A DNA stretch of 64,000 nt from Plumapathes pennacea (taxonomy: Eukaryota; Cnidaria; Anthozoa; Antipatharia; Myriopathidae). Position numbers and translations under genes: made by a program. The stretch is from NCBI GenBank assembly GCA_964036295.1, contig OZ038467.1, positions 3,539,501-3,603,500 on the forward strand, given 5' to 3'. Of the stretch, positions 11,104 to 22,299 are shown piece after piece. Below the pieces are notes generated by a model, which was not told where the DNA came from, did not search any database, and saw nothing but the letters and a program-made list of their open reading frames with translations. Every line of letters begins with the position of its first letter. Position 1 is the stretch's first letter.

Positions 11104-12570
11104 ATGCCATCAGATGAGGGGAGACTTATGGTCAAGACCGGAGACATACCAAACCCTCAATCCTCAGGCCTGGGAATAATCAAGACAGTTCTTCTGTCCA
11201 GTACACTGAGCTGTCTGATTACGATTCTTTTGATTTCGTTCCTTCTACGTAACACCGCTTTCATAAACATTTACATTCCGAATCAGCAGGAGTCGACTCC
11301 GGACAAGTCGGACTTGCACGATAAAGTGGTGCGTCGTTCTTACGCCTCGAATGTACATTTGACTATTCTACACCACGCGGTCGCTAAAGGTGCGGTCTGC
11401 TTAGACGGTTCTCCCCCCGGATTCTACTTCAGACAGGGGCACGGCGGGGGGACGAACAACTGGATTATTCACTTCTTTGGCGGAGCTTGGTGCTTCGACG
11501 AGGACGCGTGTTTTCAGCGCAGCAAGACACTGCTCGGATCTTCGACCTACTTTCCTCCCCATCCGCCGGCTCTGCAAGGAATTTTGTCGGATGACGCAAA
11601 AGTGAACGCAGATTTCTACAACTGGAATTTAGTCCTACTTTGTTACTGCGACGGAGCCTCGTTCACAGGCTACAGACGCGAGCCGGTCCACGTCCAAGGA
11701 GAATACATCTACATGCGCGGGAAGAAAATCCTGGAAGTCATATTCGACGAATTGTTAGCGGGTGATATGCAGCATGCTAACCGCATCCTCCTCACTGGTA
11801 CTTCCGCCGGAAGTCTCGCGGTTATCATGCACGCCGACTACATACGAAGTCGGGTTCCTAAATCGACAGACGTTCGTGCCCTGGCAGATTCGGGTTATTT
11901 CGTAGACATAGCGGCAATCAGTGGCGCCAACCTTATCAACCGTCATTTTAAGAAGATGTTTTATGTTCATAATTCTTTCATGGGTGTTGATGAAGACTGC
12001 CTTCGCGCGCTCAGTCCTCCCATCCGCTGGAAATGCATCTTCCCTCAACACGCGTTTCGTTATGTAACCACGCCTTTGTTCGTGCTCCAGTCGGCCTACG
12101 ACTCATGGCAATTGATTCACATCCGGGGTATAAACTGCCAGCCTCCGGAATATCAGGATAGTTACGCTATGAAGCGAGTTGAGGTCCTAAGAACCGCGCG
12201 CGACACGACTAAGTCACGCGCGCTTCAGCAGACGATGTCGCGAGACCGCGCGTGGGGATATAAACACATTCATGGCATCTTCTGTAAACCACCCGAGTGT
12301 ACTCGCGATGAGATGCGGGTAATCCTTCAGTACCGCAATGTTACATTATTTGCACTTCGTAACGTGTTTAGCTCGAAATCGTCGGGGTTATTTCTGAGTT
12401 CCTGTCTTGAACATTCACAAAGTCTGTATGATGACACGTGGAATGGTGTGCTGATCAATGGTGTGAGCGTTGCTCGCGCTGTGGGCGACTGGTGTTTTGC
12501 ACGAACAACGCATCATCGCCACGTTGACTGTAGCTTTCCGTGTAATCCTTCTTGCGCCAACGTGTGGTGA
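11104..12570 (+). CDS. NOTUM: NOTUM-like palmitoleoyl-protein carboxylesterase, intronless
   Basis: A 488-aa protein in one exon. The start is the first in-frame ATG (11104); the frame is open further up to a GTG but is stopped at 11017. Residues about 25-48 form one membrane segment (signal anchor), giving a type II or secreted topology. The alpha/beta-hydrolase core follows: FFGGAWCF oxyanion region, nucleophile elbow TGTSAGS (Ser234), SAYDSWQ (Asp333) and SCLEHSQ (His437), matching the Ser/Asp/His triad of human NOTUM. The end ..CNPSC.. also matches the family. NOTUM removes palmitoleate from Wnt and so shuts off its signalling; this role is inferred. The Asp-His gap is about 55 residues longer than in human NOTUM and contains a repeated Gly-x-x-Cys-x-Pro-Pro-Glu motif. 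The lack of introns among multi-exon neighbours suggests a retrocopy origin with intact frame. Confidence 0.88.
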   Translation: MPSDEGRLMVKTGDIPNPQSSGLGIIKTVLLSSTLSCLITILLISFLLRNTAFINIYIPNQQESTPDKSDLHDKVVRRSYASNVHLTILHHAVAKGAVCLDGSPPGFYFRQGHGGGTNNWIIHFFGGAWCFDEDACFQRSKTLLGSSTYFPPHPPALQGILSDDAKVNADFYNWNLVLLCYCDGASFTGYRREPVHVQGEYIYMRGKKILEVIFDELLAGDMQHANRILLTGTSAGSLAVIMHADYIRSRVPKSTDVRALADSGYFVDIAAISGANLINRHFKKMFYVHNSFMGVDEDCLRALSPPIRWKCIFPQHAFRYVTTPLFVLQSAYDSWQLIHIRGINCQPPEYQDSYAMKRVEVLRTARDTTKSRALQQTMSRDRAWGYKHIHGIFCKPPECTRDEMRVILQYRNVTLFALRNVFSSKSSGLFLSSCLEHSQSLYDDTWNGVLINGVSVARAVGDWCFARTTHHRHVDCSFPCNPSCANVW

Positions 12571-12908
12571 ACTTCGTCATCTTTGTATCATAATACTTGG
12601 TAGCGTAGAAGAACACCCAAACTATTTCCTCGTTCCAGGCTTTTTTTTCCCTGCCCCTCGCCCTGCTCATTTGGGAGGAGTAGGGAGTGAGGATATTAAA
12701 ATAACGGAATCCTTTGTCCAGTACGTGAGCTTCAGCTTTATCTGACCATAGCATCCAGGACGAGCAGCAAGTTGTTCAAAGCACAAAATTCGCTAACTGG
12801 ATTTGGTCCAAATTTGTTTTAGTCGTTTGTTTGAGAAGTTTTAAGGCAAAACAGACGTATTTTGGTTTTTCTGACAAAACTTTGCATCTTCTGCAACAAG
12901 AGATGACG

Positions 12909-12990
<82 letters not shown>

Positions 12991-13354
12991 TGATGATAAT
13001 AATAATAATAATAACAATAATGATGATGATGGTGATGATGATGATGATAATAATAATACTATAACCATAACTTTATTTTTGTGTTAAACTTTCATAAATC
13101 AGTATTGAACCCATGCATCTACTAATATTGGGGACACCTATAATATTAAATTAATTCATCTACCTACATAGTTACGCGGCACTAACATTACAGTACCATG
13201 AATCCACGGCAGCCAAACCACAATAAATATAAATATATATATATAACTGAATTTGAAATATCTAACTACTTGCGAAGCACTCGGTCAATTGAAGATTTGC
13301 TTGATATCGACCTGGCTTTGAACACTCTTGTCCACTACATGAAGTTTAGCTTTG
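12571..13354. other. Convergent intergenic region with long (TAA)n microsatellite
   Basis: This separates the 3' ends of the NOTUM-like gene (+) and the metallopeptidase (-). No gene was seen; the only strong structure is the microsatellite listed separately. Confidence 0.6.
12908..13062. repeat. (ATA/TAA)n microsatellite
   Basis: About 80 bp of uninterrupted ATA units are followed by mixed TGA/TAA/TGG triplets. It gives false poly-Ile and poly-Leu/Ser frames on the two strands. Confidence 0.95.
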
Positions 13355-16300
13355 TCATCCTAATATCTGATTGTAGCATTCAGGACAAGTGCCAGATCTG
13401 AACATAGAGCCCTTGTCATCTTCTACCTGAATGGTGCATCCTTTGTCCACTACCTCAGCACGTGGGATGGTAAATTTTCGCGGAAGTTCATCGGATAAAA
13501 ATTCCCAGTGCCGCTCCACTTCCCCATGTTTCTTGTCGTGAAGTTCGATTAGACGAATGCCGTGCGGGGCTTCCACGATCACACTGCCCTCGTCAGCGGT
13601 TTCCACTACACTTGTCGGCGATTCGCTGCAATAGAGAGAAAGATCGTTACTACAGAGACGACGCCAAAAACTACGTGGATATATGAAATTGACCGTATTT
13701 ATCTTCTGAAGACGACTGATTCGATTCAGTTTATTTTAGGTCGGTTTCAGAACGTGGACGATATTTTGAGAACTAAACAAGCGTTTTGTTCAGGACGATG
13801 AACTTTTACTGAACTTGAAATTTTGAGAAATGTTCAAATATTCCAACCTGCTAAGGAGGGCTCCAAGTGACGTCACGTAAGTGCCCGATGTGCCAAACAA
13901 CCCCCGTATCTCCCCTTCTGGGGGAGCTCTGAGTTCATGCAAATAGCCTCCCGTGCCTCCCATCCACACCGACGACTTCTTGTTCGTGTGAAATCGAACA
14001 GCGTCGATCCAGGCCCCTGCTCGCACATCGACGCTCAAGACGTGTTCATCCGGGTCAGTGAAGGTGAACGAAAACCGCTTGCCAACATCAGGGGTGCCTC
14101 GAGGCTCAGATACAATTTCTTCGCATTTCTCTGCAAAAGAAAAGACGAAAATTACGTTCGTGAAATACTTTCAAAATGTACACCTTTCACGTCATAGGAT
14201 ATAGCCAATAGGCCATTTCCGAGATTCCTGTTGCCTCTTTCAAAGTAAGGCCTAGTACGAAACCTTTGTTATGAAAATTATTTTCGCACTACTAGCGCGA
14301 AGCAACAGGCATTTCGGGAATGGCCCATTTGAAGGACAAACAACAGAAGTTTTCTAAATCCGTATATCGTCTGAACTTGGCTTTACATACCATTTTCTTC
14401 ACTGCCTGTCACATATCCCACAATCTGCAAACAGTTCACATACTCCTCCGCATGGATAATAAACCCGCCCATCTTTGCCTTGTTCTGCTCCAACCACTTA
14501 GCAGTGTCGAAAAAGGACGATGCCTCGTTTTCGTGGGAAGCCATACAACTGCCAACGGGGCCACACACGTCACGTGACCAATGTACCATCGTGTGATTGG
14601 TTTTGAGATGTGACGGCTCTGTGCTGGTAAGCCATCTAATTTAAAAAAAGAGGGCATCGTTAGGCATGGAAAACCTTACAGACGTAAGAATACCCACGGT
14701 CATCAAGCTTTTCCAACATTTTCACCATTTTCACCTGAGGTCATCAAACTTTTTGACATTTTCACCAGCCAACGGTCATCAAAATATTCGGACATTTTTT
14801 ACAACCCCGGGGTAATCAAAACTTTCAGAAATTTTCACCGTCCGGCAGTCGTCAAAATATTCCGATATTTTCACCACCCCACAGACATCAAAATTCTCAG
14901 ACATTTTTACCACCCAAGGGTCATCAAAATTCTATAGTTCTTACTTGTGGTATCTGAGCAAAACTGCTGATGACCTGTGCCAGTGGGCCCCATGGGACCA
15001 GTCAGCTGGTCTAGATATGTCACTTCTCAGTTGAACACTGGAATCTGGATTGAACTGTGGACTAGCTACAGGTGTAGCTTGAGCACTAAGCTGTTGCACT
15101 GCTGTTGGGACAGGATTAACAATTGCCTTTGCTTGATCTGCTGACAGCTGTTGAGGCTCCACTGAAGCACAAGGGACTTGTTTTTCAGTTGATGTTTCAG
15201 TGTCAACAGCTTGAAATAAAATGCAGCCAAATACCCCTTAATAGAATTCAGATATGGATGGAGTTCTCAACACAAGATATCTGAACTAACTTGTTATATA
15301 TTTTGTACAAAGTGGAGTTTAGTCAAATCACCCTTACCATTCTTTCTCTTTCAACCTTTGTGGCAACTTACTTGTTTTGGAGGCATTTGTCTGACCAGCA
15401 AAGCAGGCCGGTGGCTTCTTCCACATTGTAAACACACAGTTCATGTCATCAAACCCTCTTCCCATGATTCCCTTTGGGGTGTGTGCAAGGTCAAAGCAGT
15501 GTCCCAGCTCATGCATGGATGCTCCCAGCCCTGTGGCATAGTTGGCCCAGAAAGTCCCCCTATTATAATGACAAAAGTGGAGGTCAATGTGAGAAAGAGA
15601 AACTCACACATACACATTCTAGCTGCTGGTAGCCTGTGAAAACAGACATCCCTCATCATGGGGCTACAAACTTAACCTGCAAGAGAGATGTTGGACATTC
15701 AAGCCAAAAACTCCATATTGACAAAGTAGCACTACCCAGATCTGGGTAATTTCTCTGATTGGCTCTTACCGAGTGTTACTGAGTAACAGCCAATCAGAAA
15801 CTACCCTGGCTTCAGTCTGGAGCACTGCAATTAGAGATATCTGTTTGCTCAGGCTAAGCTGCTAAAGGCCTCACCCATATTATGGTATTCAGAATTATGT
15901 TTGGAATTCAGAGGAAATAACCAAAAAATACAAACCTCTTGCAGCTGTCATCAAAGAGCTGCATCTTGTCGATCAAGGAGGTGTTACAAAAGCATGGAAC
16001 CAGTTCATCCAAGCTGCTGGCCCAGGTGTGAAGTCCCCCTGTGCCAAATAAGGCCAAGTGGCCTCCGCCCAGTGCAGTGTGGCCTTTGACATACTTAGGG
16101 ATGTCCTTTTCAGAGAACTGATCAGGAGAAGGAGGGTCATACCTTGTACAGGACATGAATGCCCACAGCTTGCACATGGGATCATACAGGCTAGAAGTCT
16201 GAAGCTCTGTTGATGATACAACCGAAACCCTCGTAAAACCCCTTTCATAAATTTTCTCACTAAAGATAACTATTCAGTGAAAACTCTTGTTCAGGCGGAC

Positions 16301-17513
16301 ACCCTCAGGAATAGCTTTTAGTGTCCTCCCTAGAGAGGTGTCCGCCTTAGAGAGAGTTTAGTTGCAGAGAATCAAGTGAAAATTGGCAAGGACAAAATCT
16401 GCATGCTGTCCGCCTTAGAGAGGTGTCTGTTTTAGAGGTGTCTGCTTTGAGAGAGTTGACTGAATGTTTTACTCACATATGGTTGGGAGAACTTGGTATT
16501 TGATAGCTTGATTTGATGACTGCTGATCAAACTACCACCTCTCTCACACACTATATCACCAATCACAAATCACTTTGGCTTCTCACTGGTTGAAAGTGTC
16601 TTTTTCTTACAGCTTTTGTGATTGGTGTGGCACATGTACTGTAAGTATTTTGGTTTTCAAAGGTCAATTGAAAATGGCTCTATTACCTTTCCCTGACATA
16701 CCTTTCAGAAATTCACTATAAAGCTGATCTCCATTCAATTTCAATGCTTCATTCATAGTCAGTTTACTGGTAAAAACATGAACTTTAGGGTTTCTGAGTT
16801 CATCTTCCTCAAGTCTAAAGGTATGATGGCCAAGTCCATGTTGATAAAGGCTTTCTGCCATGAATGTTTGTAGGAGGCGTGCATTGAAACCGAGTCTTCT
16901 CACTGCAGCTTCTATATCATTTTTTACTCCTGGAGGGGCTTGAAAAGTGCCGTCTCCATCAGCGCATTTTATGTACACCACTCTAACACACCTGAAACGT
17001 ATGAAATGTATTTAGTATTTTAGCAAAGAAACATGTCGAGTACATCTAATTTTTAAAAATGCGTGTATACAACTCTCTGCATATCATTCAAAAACCGCTC
17101 AAAAATGAAATCACATTTACTTACCTTGTGAGAGTAAGTGGTTCATAGTTGAGCAAAAATACAAGTTCAGACGTTGCAAAACCTTCACTTGAAAAGCTGA
17201 GTTTAAAAATATTCTCGCCAACATTTAAAGGCACTAAAACCTTGAAACCTCCGTGAACAATGGGCCAACTCCAACATTTGTCGTCTTGACGTTCAACCAT
17301 AATGTTCCCTTCTGTCGTAGTTGTTTCCAGAATGTGCAATTTTATCGCCCTTAGTCCGTCATCTTTCTCGCTGTCCGGGCTGAAAATCGGATTGGTTCGT
17401 ACTGTTTCATTCACGCAGCCTTCGAGAAGCACTAAGGGGAAGCGAACAGTCTCTCCACTTTTGTGGTTCAAAATGGTCACTGGATAACCTTCCTTGTTAG
17501 TTACATCTTCCAT
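13355..17513 (-). CDS. YIL108W-type zinc metallopeptidase with C-terminal jacalin-like domain
   Basis: Exons in transcript order: 17513-17125, 16991-16702, 16206-15936, 15559-15372, 15209-14945, 14635-14391, 14130-13848, 13625-13355; 2,202 nt, 733 aa. All junctions are GT-AG with matching phase. An upstream GTG extension (to 17612) was not used. Exon 4 carries HELGHCFDLAH (residues about 333-343), an HExxHxxxxxH zinc site, followed by GIMGRGFDDMNCVF, typical of the putative metallopeptidase family represented by yeast YIL108W. The N-terminal 230 residues are beta-rich (LNVGENIF, CVRVVYIKC). Exons 7-8 (SVDVRAGAWIDAVRF, GGTGGYLHEL) look like a jacalin-type lectin fold. Substrate and location are unknown; no signal peptide or membrane segment is seen. 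Intron 5 holds a minisatellite and intron 6 a MITE. Confidence 0.88.
14211..14325. mobile_element. MITE in metallopeptidase intron 6
   Basis: GGCCATTTCCGAGATTCCTG at the left end pairs with CAGGCATTTCGGGAATGGCC at the right end; the arms extend through a further TTGCCTC/GAAGCAA-like stretch. At about 115 bp it is a typical non-coding inverted-repeat element. Confidence 0.7.
14696..14940. repeat. About 36-bp minisatellite in metallopeptidase intron 5
   Basis: About seven degenerate units of roughly 36 bp, each with a GGTCATCAAAAT-like core followed by CAGACATTTTCACC-like sequence. The reverse complement of the unit (GTGAAAAT..C.GAA..TTTTGATGACC) closely resembles the unit of the array at 55515-55930 in CFAP251. 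Confidence 0.75.
16275..16465. repeat. Dispersed repeat with GGCGGACACC motifs
   Basis: It contains several variants of GTCCGCCTTAGAGAGGTGTC and a terminal AGAGAGTTGACTGAA. A related piece lies at 21028-21135 (CAGTCAACTCTCTCTAA, CCGGACACCTCTCTAAGG). It is probably a non-autonomous element family with inverted ends, located in metallopeptidase intron 2. Confidence 0.5.
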
Positions 17514-18888
17514 ATTGACCGCAAAAAAGAGGCTCCTCTGGCAAATAATGCGAAATTTGTAGGTTAAACAAAATTCACAGTCAGCAGTATCGACAACTCT
17601 TTTTCGAGTCACTGACGTAACTGAGGTTTTCGTGGCAAATCATGCGTTAACAAAGATAAGATTGTCATGACTACTTCTTTCCAGCGAGCTCCGACCGCCA
17701 TGTTTTGTAAACTCCACTGGTCCCCAGGGCCATTCGCGACTCACGCGGATGACCCTGGGGACAAGGTTGGTTACTTCGCGGGAATGAGGAATATTTCGCG
17801 AGACTTACATTTCGCGATTTGGCTGTAAGAGATCGTGTTTCGTATTAATAGGAACTAAATTTCGTGAAATTTTTTTCAGATGCTGCCTCGTCGGGCGTGC
17901 ACCCGTACCCAGCTTTCTTGCGTCGGGCATCAAGATCTGAAGAAGAAAAACCTGGAGAAGGCAGATGCATGATCTGCATTGACAAACGGGTGGTCTCAGA
18001 ATCGGTGCTACAGATCTTTAATTGTACACAGCCATGTTTTGCAATAACAGAACCATGGCAAAACTTAAACCAGGTTTACATGTGCATTTGCAACAAAGCA
18101 CAATGTAAAGATCTGTTATAACACTGTCGGTAAAGTTAATAAAAGGGTTTTAAGACAGGTATGAAAATTTGCAAAGATAATTTTCGTGGTTACTATTTCT
18201 TCTTGGAACTTTAATTTTGCAATTTTTTTGAAATCACCAAAATTAAGTTCTGCAAAAATAAGTACCAATAAGGTAGTTTTATTGTATCACCGACTAGCTG
18301 TAGTCCTCTCCTGTCCTTGTTCTTAAAGTCCCTATTCTTGTCCTCTGCATAAAGACTTCTATACAATTCTCTATGCTATTACAACTTGTTTGTTGATCAT
18401 ACACTAGTACTCAGAATTGTATTAATTATTACTTTGTACAAAATATGCATAAAACATTATTTTAGCTTGGAAATAATTATCTAAATCAGTCAAAAGGTTC
18501 TAGATCTTGTATTCACCTGATGTGGCTGGCAAGGTGTCACCAAACTGACCCATGATAAAAGATCAAAATAGTGAAAATACCATCATGCCCAAATGAAAGC
18601 TGCACTTTGATGCTTCAACACTTTAATAATCAAGTACCTTTGTCTGTGCCATTGTCATAAAAGCTGGTGTCACCTATATTTTATGGGGTCCTGCTAGTAT
18701 TATAACATTATGTGGCATTTTCTGAATATGTCTACTAAACTCAAAAACATGACTTCCAAACTATATGGTGTGACTGCACAAATACAATCTCTCAGTTGAT
18801 TTTGTTAGCAAGCTTTGGCTTTGTTGCCTTTTTTCCCCCAAAGAATGAATCATGGGAAATATCTTGATTTTCTTGGCACTTGCCAACT
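17514..18888. other. Intergenic region, metallopeptidase 5' to SERINC 3'
   Basis: No convincing gene. An open frame at 17864-18121 (+) begins after a TTTTTTTCAG but has no recognisable domain or partner exon. The region near 17700-17830 is locally richer in CpG (TTCGCG repeats) and probably includes the metallopeptidase promoter. Confidence 0.45.
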
Positions 18889-21800
18889 CTATGAGTCCTG
18901 GCCAAAGTCTCTGTCTGGAAACAAGAGTGGGGCGATGAGCGTCCAGATGTAGATGAACAGGCCTAACCAGCTGGAGACTATCTTCACCCACACAGCAGCC
19001 TCACTCTGGCCAAGCTTGTTCAAGTTGTTTTCATCAGGCCTACAAATAGTTTGGAGAAATTATGAGACATAATAGTCTAAACCCAAGCCATTATTACAAT
19101 ATTAAAGGTGAAAAAGTTGCAGCATAAATTGCACAAAGTAGAAGTGAGTTTACTTCATGAAAATGTTACCAAAACATGGGAGGTATTATGTGCCTTTTAC
19201 TGCTTTGTACATTTAGTGTGATTGTCTGGGTAAGAGTAAGCTTTTAGAAAGGTTGTTGATTTGAACCCCTATTTGTGTTAGTCAAGACAAATTGGCAGGC
19301 AAGCTATTGTCATGGCAACTGTCTGTTGAAGAGCAGCACATGAGCTAACTGACCTGGTCCAATTGGTAATGGTCATCATGATATACAGTGATGCCAAAAC
19401 AAGCAACAGGTGGTAGGCAGAATAACTATAGGCCACACCATCCTCTTCGTCGTCATACACCTGACCCCGTCCCTCCTCCACAAGATTCACATTGCTCCGT
19501 TCTCCCTCACGAAGGAGAGTTGTTTCAGTGTCGCCAGTGGTTGGGCGAGACACCAACTTGCCGACCTGTGAGCTACTGGCTGTTCTATAGCTTGAATACA
19601 CAACCAGCAGAAACATAAGGAGGATACCCAAAATGGCTTGCGTGTCCAGACCACTTACTGATGGAGACTTTACAGCATATGGATTACATTCTCCTGTTGA
19701 ATAAGAAACACAAGACACATATTATTTTAAACCCACCCAACTTCATAACACAGATTCTCCCCAGGAAGAAATGCAGTGATGACTCCAGTAGGAAACTAAT
19801 TTCAAATTATTGATAGTTCATTCAAACGATCAAAATGCCAAGATCTCCATAGTTACACAACATATACTATTTTTATACAATTTGTATACATCAAAGCACA
19901 TGTGAACTGTGGGCAGAGAATCACAGTGAAAAGGTGATATTTGCAGTTAGTTACGGGAGGATAGAGCATAGCAGATTGGTTTTGCAAAGATCATGGGTTC
20001 AATTCCCAGTGAAGCCCAGGTAGATTTTTCTCCGGGTTATTCAATGTGCAACTGCTTAAGTTGCTCCACAACTGCAAAGGTCACTTTCACTGTCACACAA
20101 TATTGATACTGGTAACTATTTCCCAGGTCTTAACATGGTGTCTGAAAGACCATGATATAAATGTACTGTATTTACCAGGATCATAAGAAACTGCAGACCA
20201 GGTGAGAAAGACAGTGTATAGAGTGACCACTGCTGCTTGAAGTAAACCTACATGCAGGAAGAAAGAAAATCTGTCTTAATTGTCTGATATCTTTCTGAGC
20301 AGTTTTGCAACTATAATCACAGCATCAATAACAACACCATCAACTGAACTAAAAAAAGCTTTTTACAAACTGCACTTTGCCTTATGGAGATTAGGTTGGC
20401 CAGAAATCCCTGCAACCCAGTGATGTTATATCTTGTAGGCCATTTTAATTTTGATTTACATTCTCAAATTTCTCAACTGTGTAACTCATTTATTTCACGA
20501 TTTTTTCACAGTTGCTAAATTCAAGAAATTAAAGTGTTGTGAAAGTTTCATGTAATACGGTATTTTGCTTGTCTACTTCTTGTGCTCACCAGAACTTGGG
20601 TGGTATTCCTGCACTTTGGGGTTAATGGAAAGTACAGATGCAATCACACAAAGGATTAAGTTAAAGCTGATGAAAAACTTGTTGGTATTGCATGATGCTG
20701 ACTGGGTGAAGTAGACATACAGGCACACAATGCCAGCAATGGACAGGCCATACATGAGGAAAGTGCAGAATAGAAGCATGCAAGCCCATGCGCGAGAGCC
20801 TGACTCTTCCATCTTCTCCACCCAGGAGCTGTTCCAAGTGTGTGCAAAATCTACCAATAGGATTAGTTGAACAAGGATGAACATGAATGCTCCAATCAGA
20901 CCAAGATACATCATTACTAGAAAAGAGAGAGAGAAAAATACCTCAAAATCAAAACTTGTGTATTGTAAATTCAATTTAGTATAAATCACTCTGAAATACT
21001 CAATGTAACAGCTCAACAAGTCAGTTACATTGTACAGTCAACTCTCTCTAAGTGGATAGTCCTTGTTGATTTTCACTTGTACTGTAACTGAACTCATTCT
21101 AAGCCGGACACCTCTCTAAGGCAGACACTGAAATTCAGTGCTAGTTCTGAGGGCCGGTCGTCCACACGCACTGGTAATGTGTCTTGTATATATATAGTGT
21201 ACTGTACCTACCATCTGAAAAGTTCCCATTAGGGATGAAGAATGCACCAACAATCGCTCCAGCAAATAAGAGCATCTTGATTCCCCACCAGCCATTGTGA
21301 AGTCCCGCTCGTGGATCTTTACTGCTGCTTACACCGTACATGATCAGGCTGAAGAATAAGAAAAATGCCGCCATGGCGAAACAGATGCGGTACACTGCCA
21401 GGTAACCCACAATCTCATCACATATTTCCGCCTCTTTCTGTGGAGAAATGGCATGCACAAAAGCAAGTATGTTGTGACACTGAAGTTGAAAAATCCACTA
21501 AGCCTGACACCTGGGGCTAGCAGACTATCTGTTGGGAACCCTCCTGCAGGGCGAGGGGATATCTGCAAACATCACATTTCTAGCATAGTCCACTTCCCAA
21601 CTTGTAAAAGACACCTTCAAGTGTTTATAAATTGAATTTCGCCCTGGATAGGGTCAGTGTTTTATAGAGTCAGTGGAATCTCCCCGCCCAAATTCCTATT
21701 GAGGCTGTGTGTATAAGCTTCCGCCACTTCTGGATGCACTTTCCATAACAAGACAGTATATTGTTGTCATTGCCTCGTTCATAAAAGAATATTATAGAAT

Positions 21801-22299
21801 ATGTTAAATTAAACAAACGTATCCTTCGTCCACTCACTGAAATGGCGTGGACAGTTACATTTAGCCTCGGAAGACACTCGGAGTTCATACTCGGTCGTAA
21901 AACTTTGTTTGGCTTCTGGTATCTAAGGCTGGCTTACACGAGTAAAGCAGGCGCAAACACGTAAACACAATTAAAGCGACCGTTTCACACGGTAAAATTT
22001 GTGAAGTAAACGCAAACGCATGGAAAAGTTTTCATTCTCTTGCTCTTGCTTTACCGTGTGAACCAGCCTTTCCTCACCTCACAAAAGTACGGTATTTTAT
22101 CCAGTTCTTGTCTTATTCCAGGAATCAACATGATACACGACAGAAGAACGCCAAAGAATAGAAACAGAGCATAGACAATTCTCGAAGAGGTCGAGTTCTT
22201 GCACGCGGGACAGCATGTACAACAGAGTCCACAAGCGGCAGAACCGCAACAACAAGCCACGGTGCCAGCAAACGAACATAACCCTAAAACGGCTCCCAT
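18889..22299 (-). CDS. SERINC: Serine incorporator (SERINC/TMS1 family)
   Basis: Exons in transcript order: 22299-22078, 21437-21212, 20916-20590, 20247-20176, 19693-19354, 19039-18889; 1,338 nt, 445 aa, the normal family length. The ATG at 22299 gives [20 protein letters not shown], the family's start with its Cys-rich cluster; an upstream TTG is not used. About ten membrane segments follow. Conserved pieces include [52 protein letters not shown] and the C-terminal [20 protein letters not shown]. The only long soluble loop is in exon 5 ([19 protein letters not shown]). SERINCs are multi-pass membrane proteins with lipid scramblase activity, first linked to phosphatidylserine and sphingolipid synthesis. 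A tRNA-derived SINE-like copy lies in intron 4. Confidence 0.97.
19945..20115 (+). mobile_element. tRNA-derived SINE-like copy in SERINC intron 4
   Basis: A tRNA-like head (GGATAGAGCATAGCAGATTG resembling an A box, then GGGTTCAATTCCCAG as B box) is followed by an unrelated tail with TTAAGTTGCTCCACAACTGC. The head lacks a full cloverleaf, so it is not a tRNA gene. Confidence 0.6.
21028..21135. repeat. Dispersed repeat fragment (same family as 16275-16465)
   Basis: The segment starts TACAGTCAACTCTCTCTAAG and contains CCGGACACCTCTCTAAGG and GGCAGACACTGAA. It lies in SERINC intron 2 and shares these words with the copy in the metallopeptidase gene. Confidence 0.5.
21640..21712 (+). repeat. Fragment of the GGGTACTCCC palindromic family
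   Basis: GATAGGGTCAGTGTTTTATAGAGTCAGTGG..CCCAAATTCCTATTGAG matches the right part of the element at 56984-57354 (GGTTCTATAGAGTCAGGGG..CCCAAATTCCTATTGAG). It is a truncated copy in SERINC intron 1. Confidence 0.55.

Noticed and set aside
12831..13068. Poly-Ile and poly-Leu frames
   Set aside because: Translations of the (ATA)n microsatellite.
17513..17612. N-terminal extension of the metallopeptidase
   Set aside because: It would start at GTG and has no family similarity; the ATG at 17513 gives a natural start.
17864..18121. Possible exon (+) after TTTTTTTCAG
   Set aside because: No recognisable domain, no partner exon and no good donor; kept only as a note in the intergenic entry.
19945..20020. 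tRNA gene
   Set aside because: A and B box-like words exist but no complete acceptor, D, anticodon and T stems can be paired; the tail fits a SINE.
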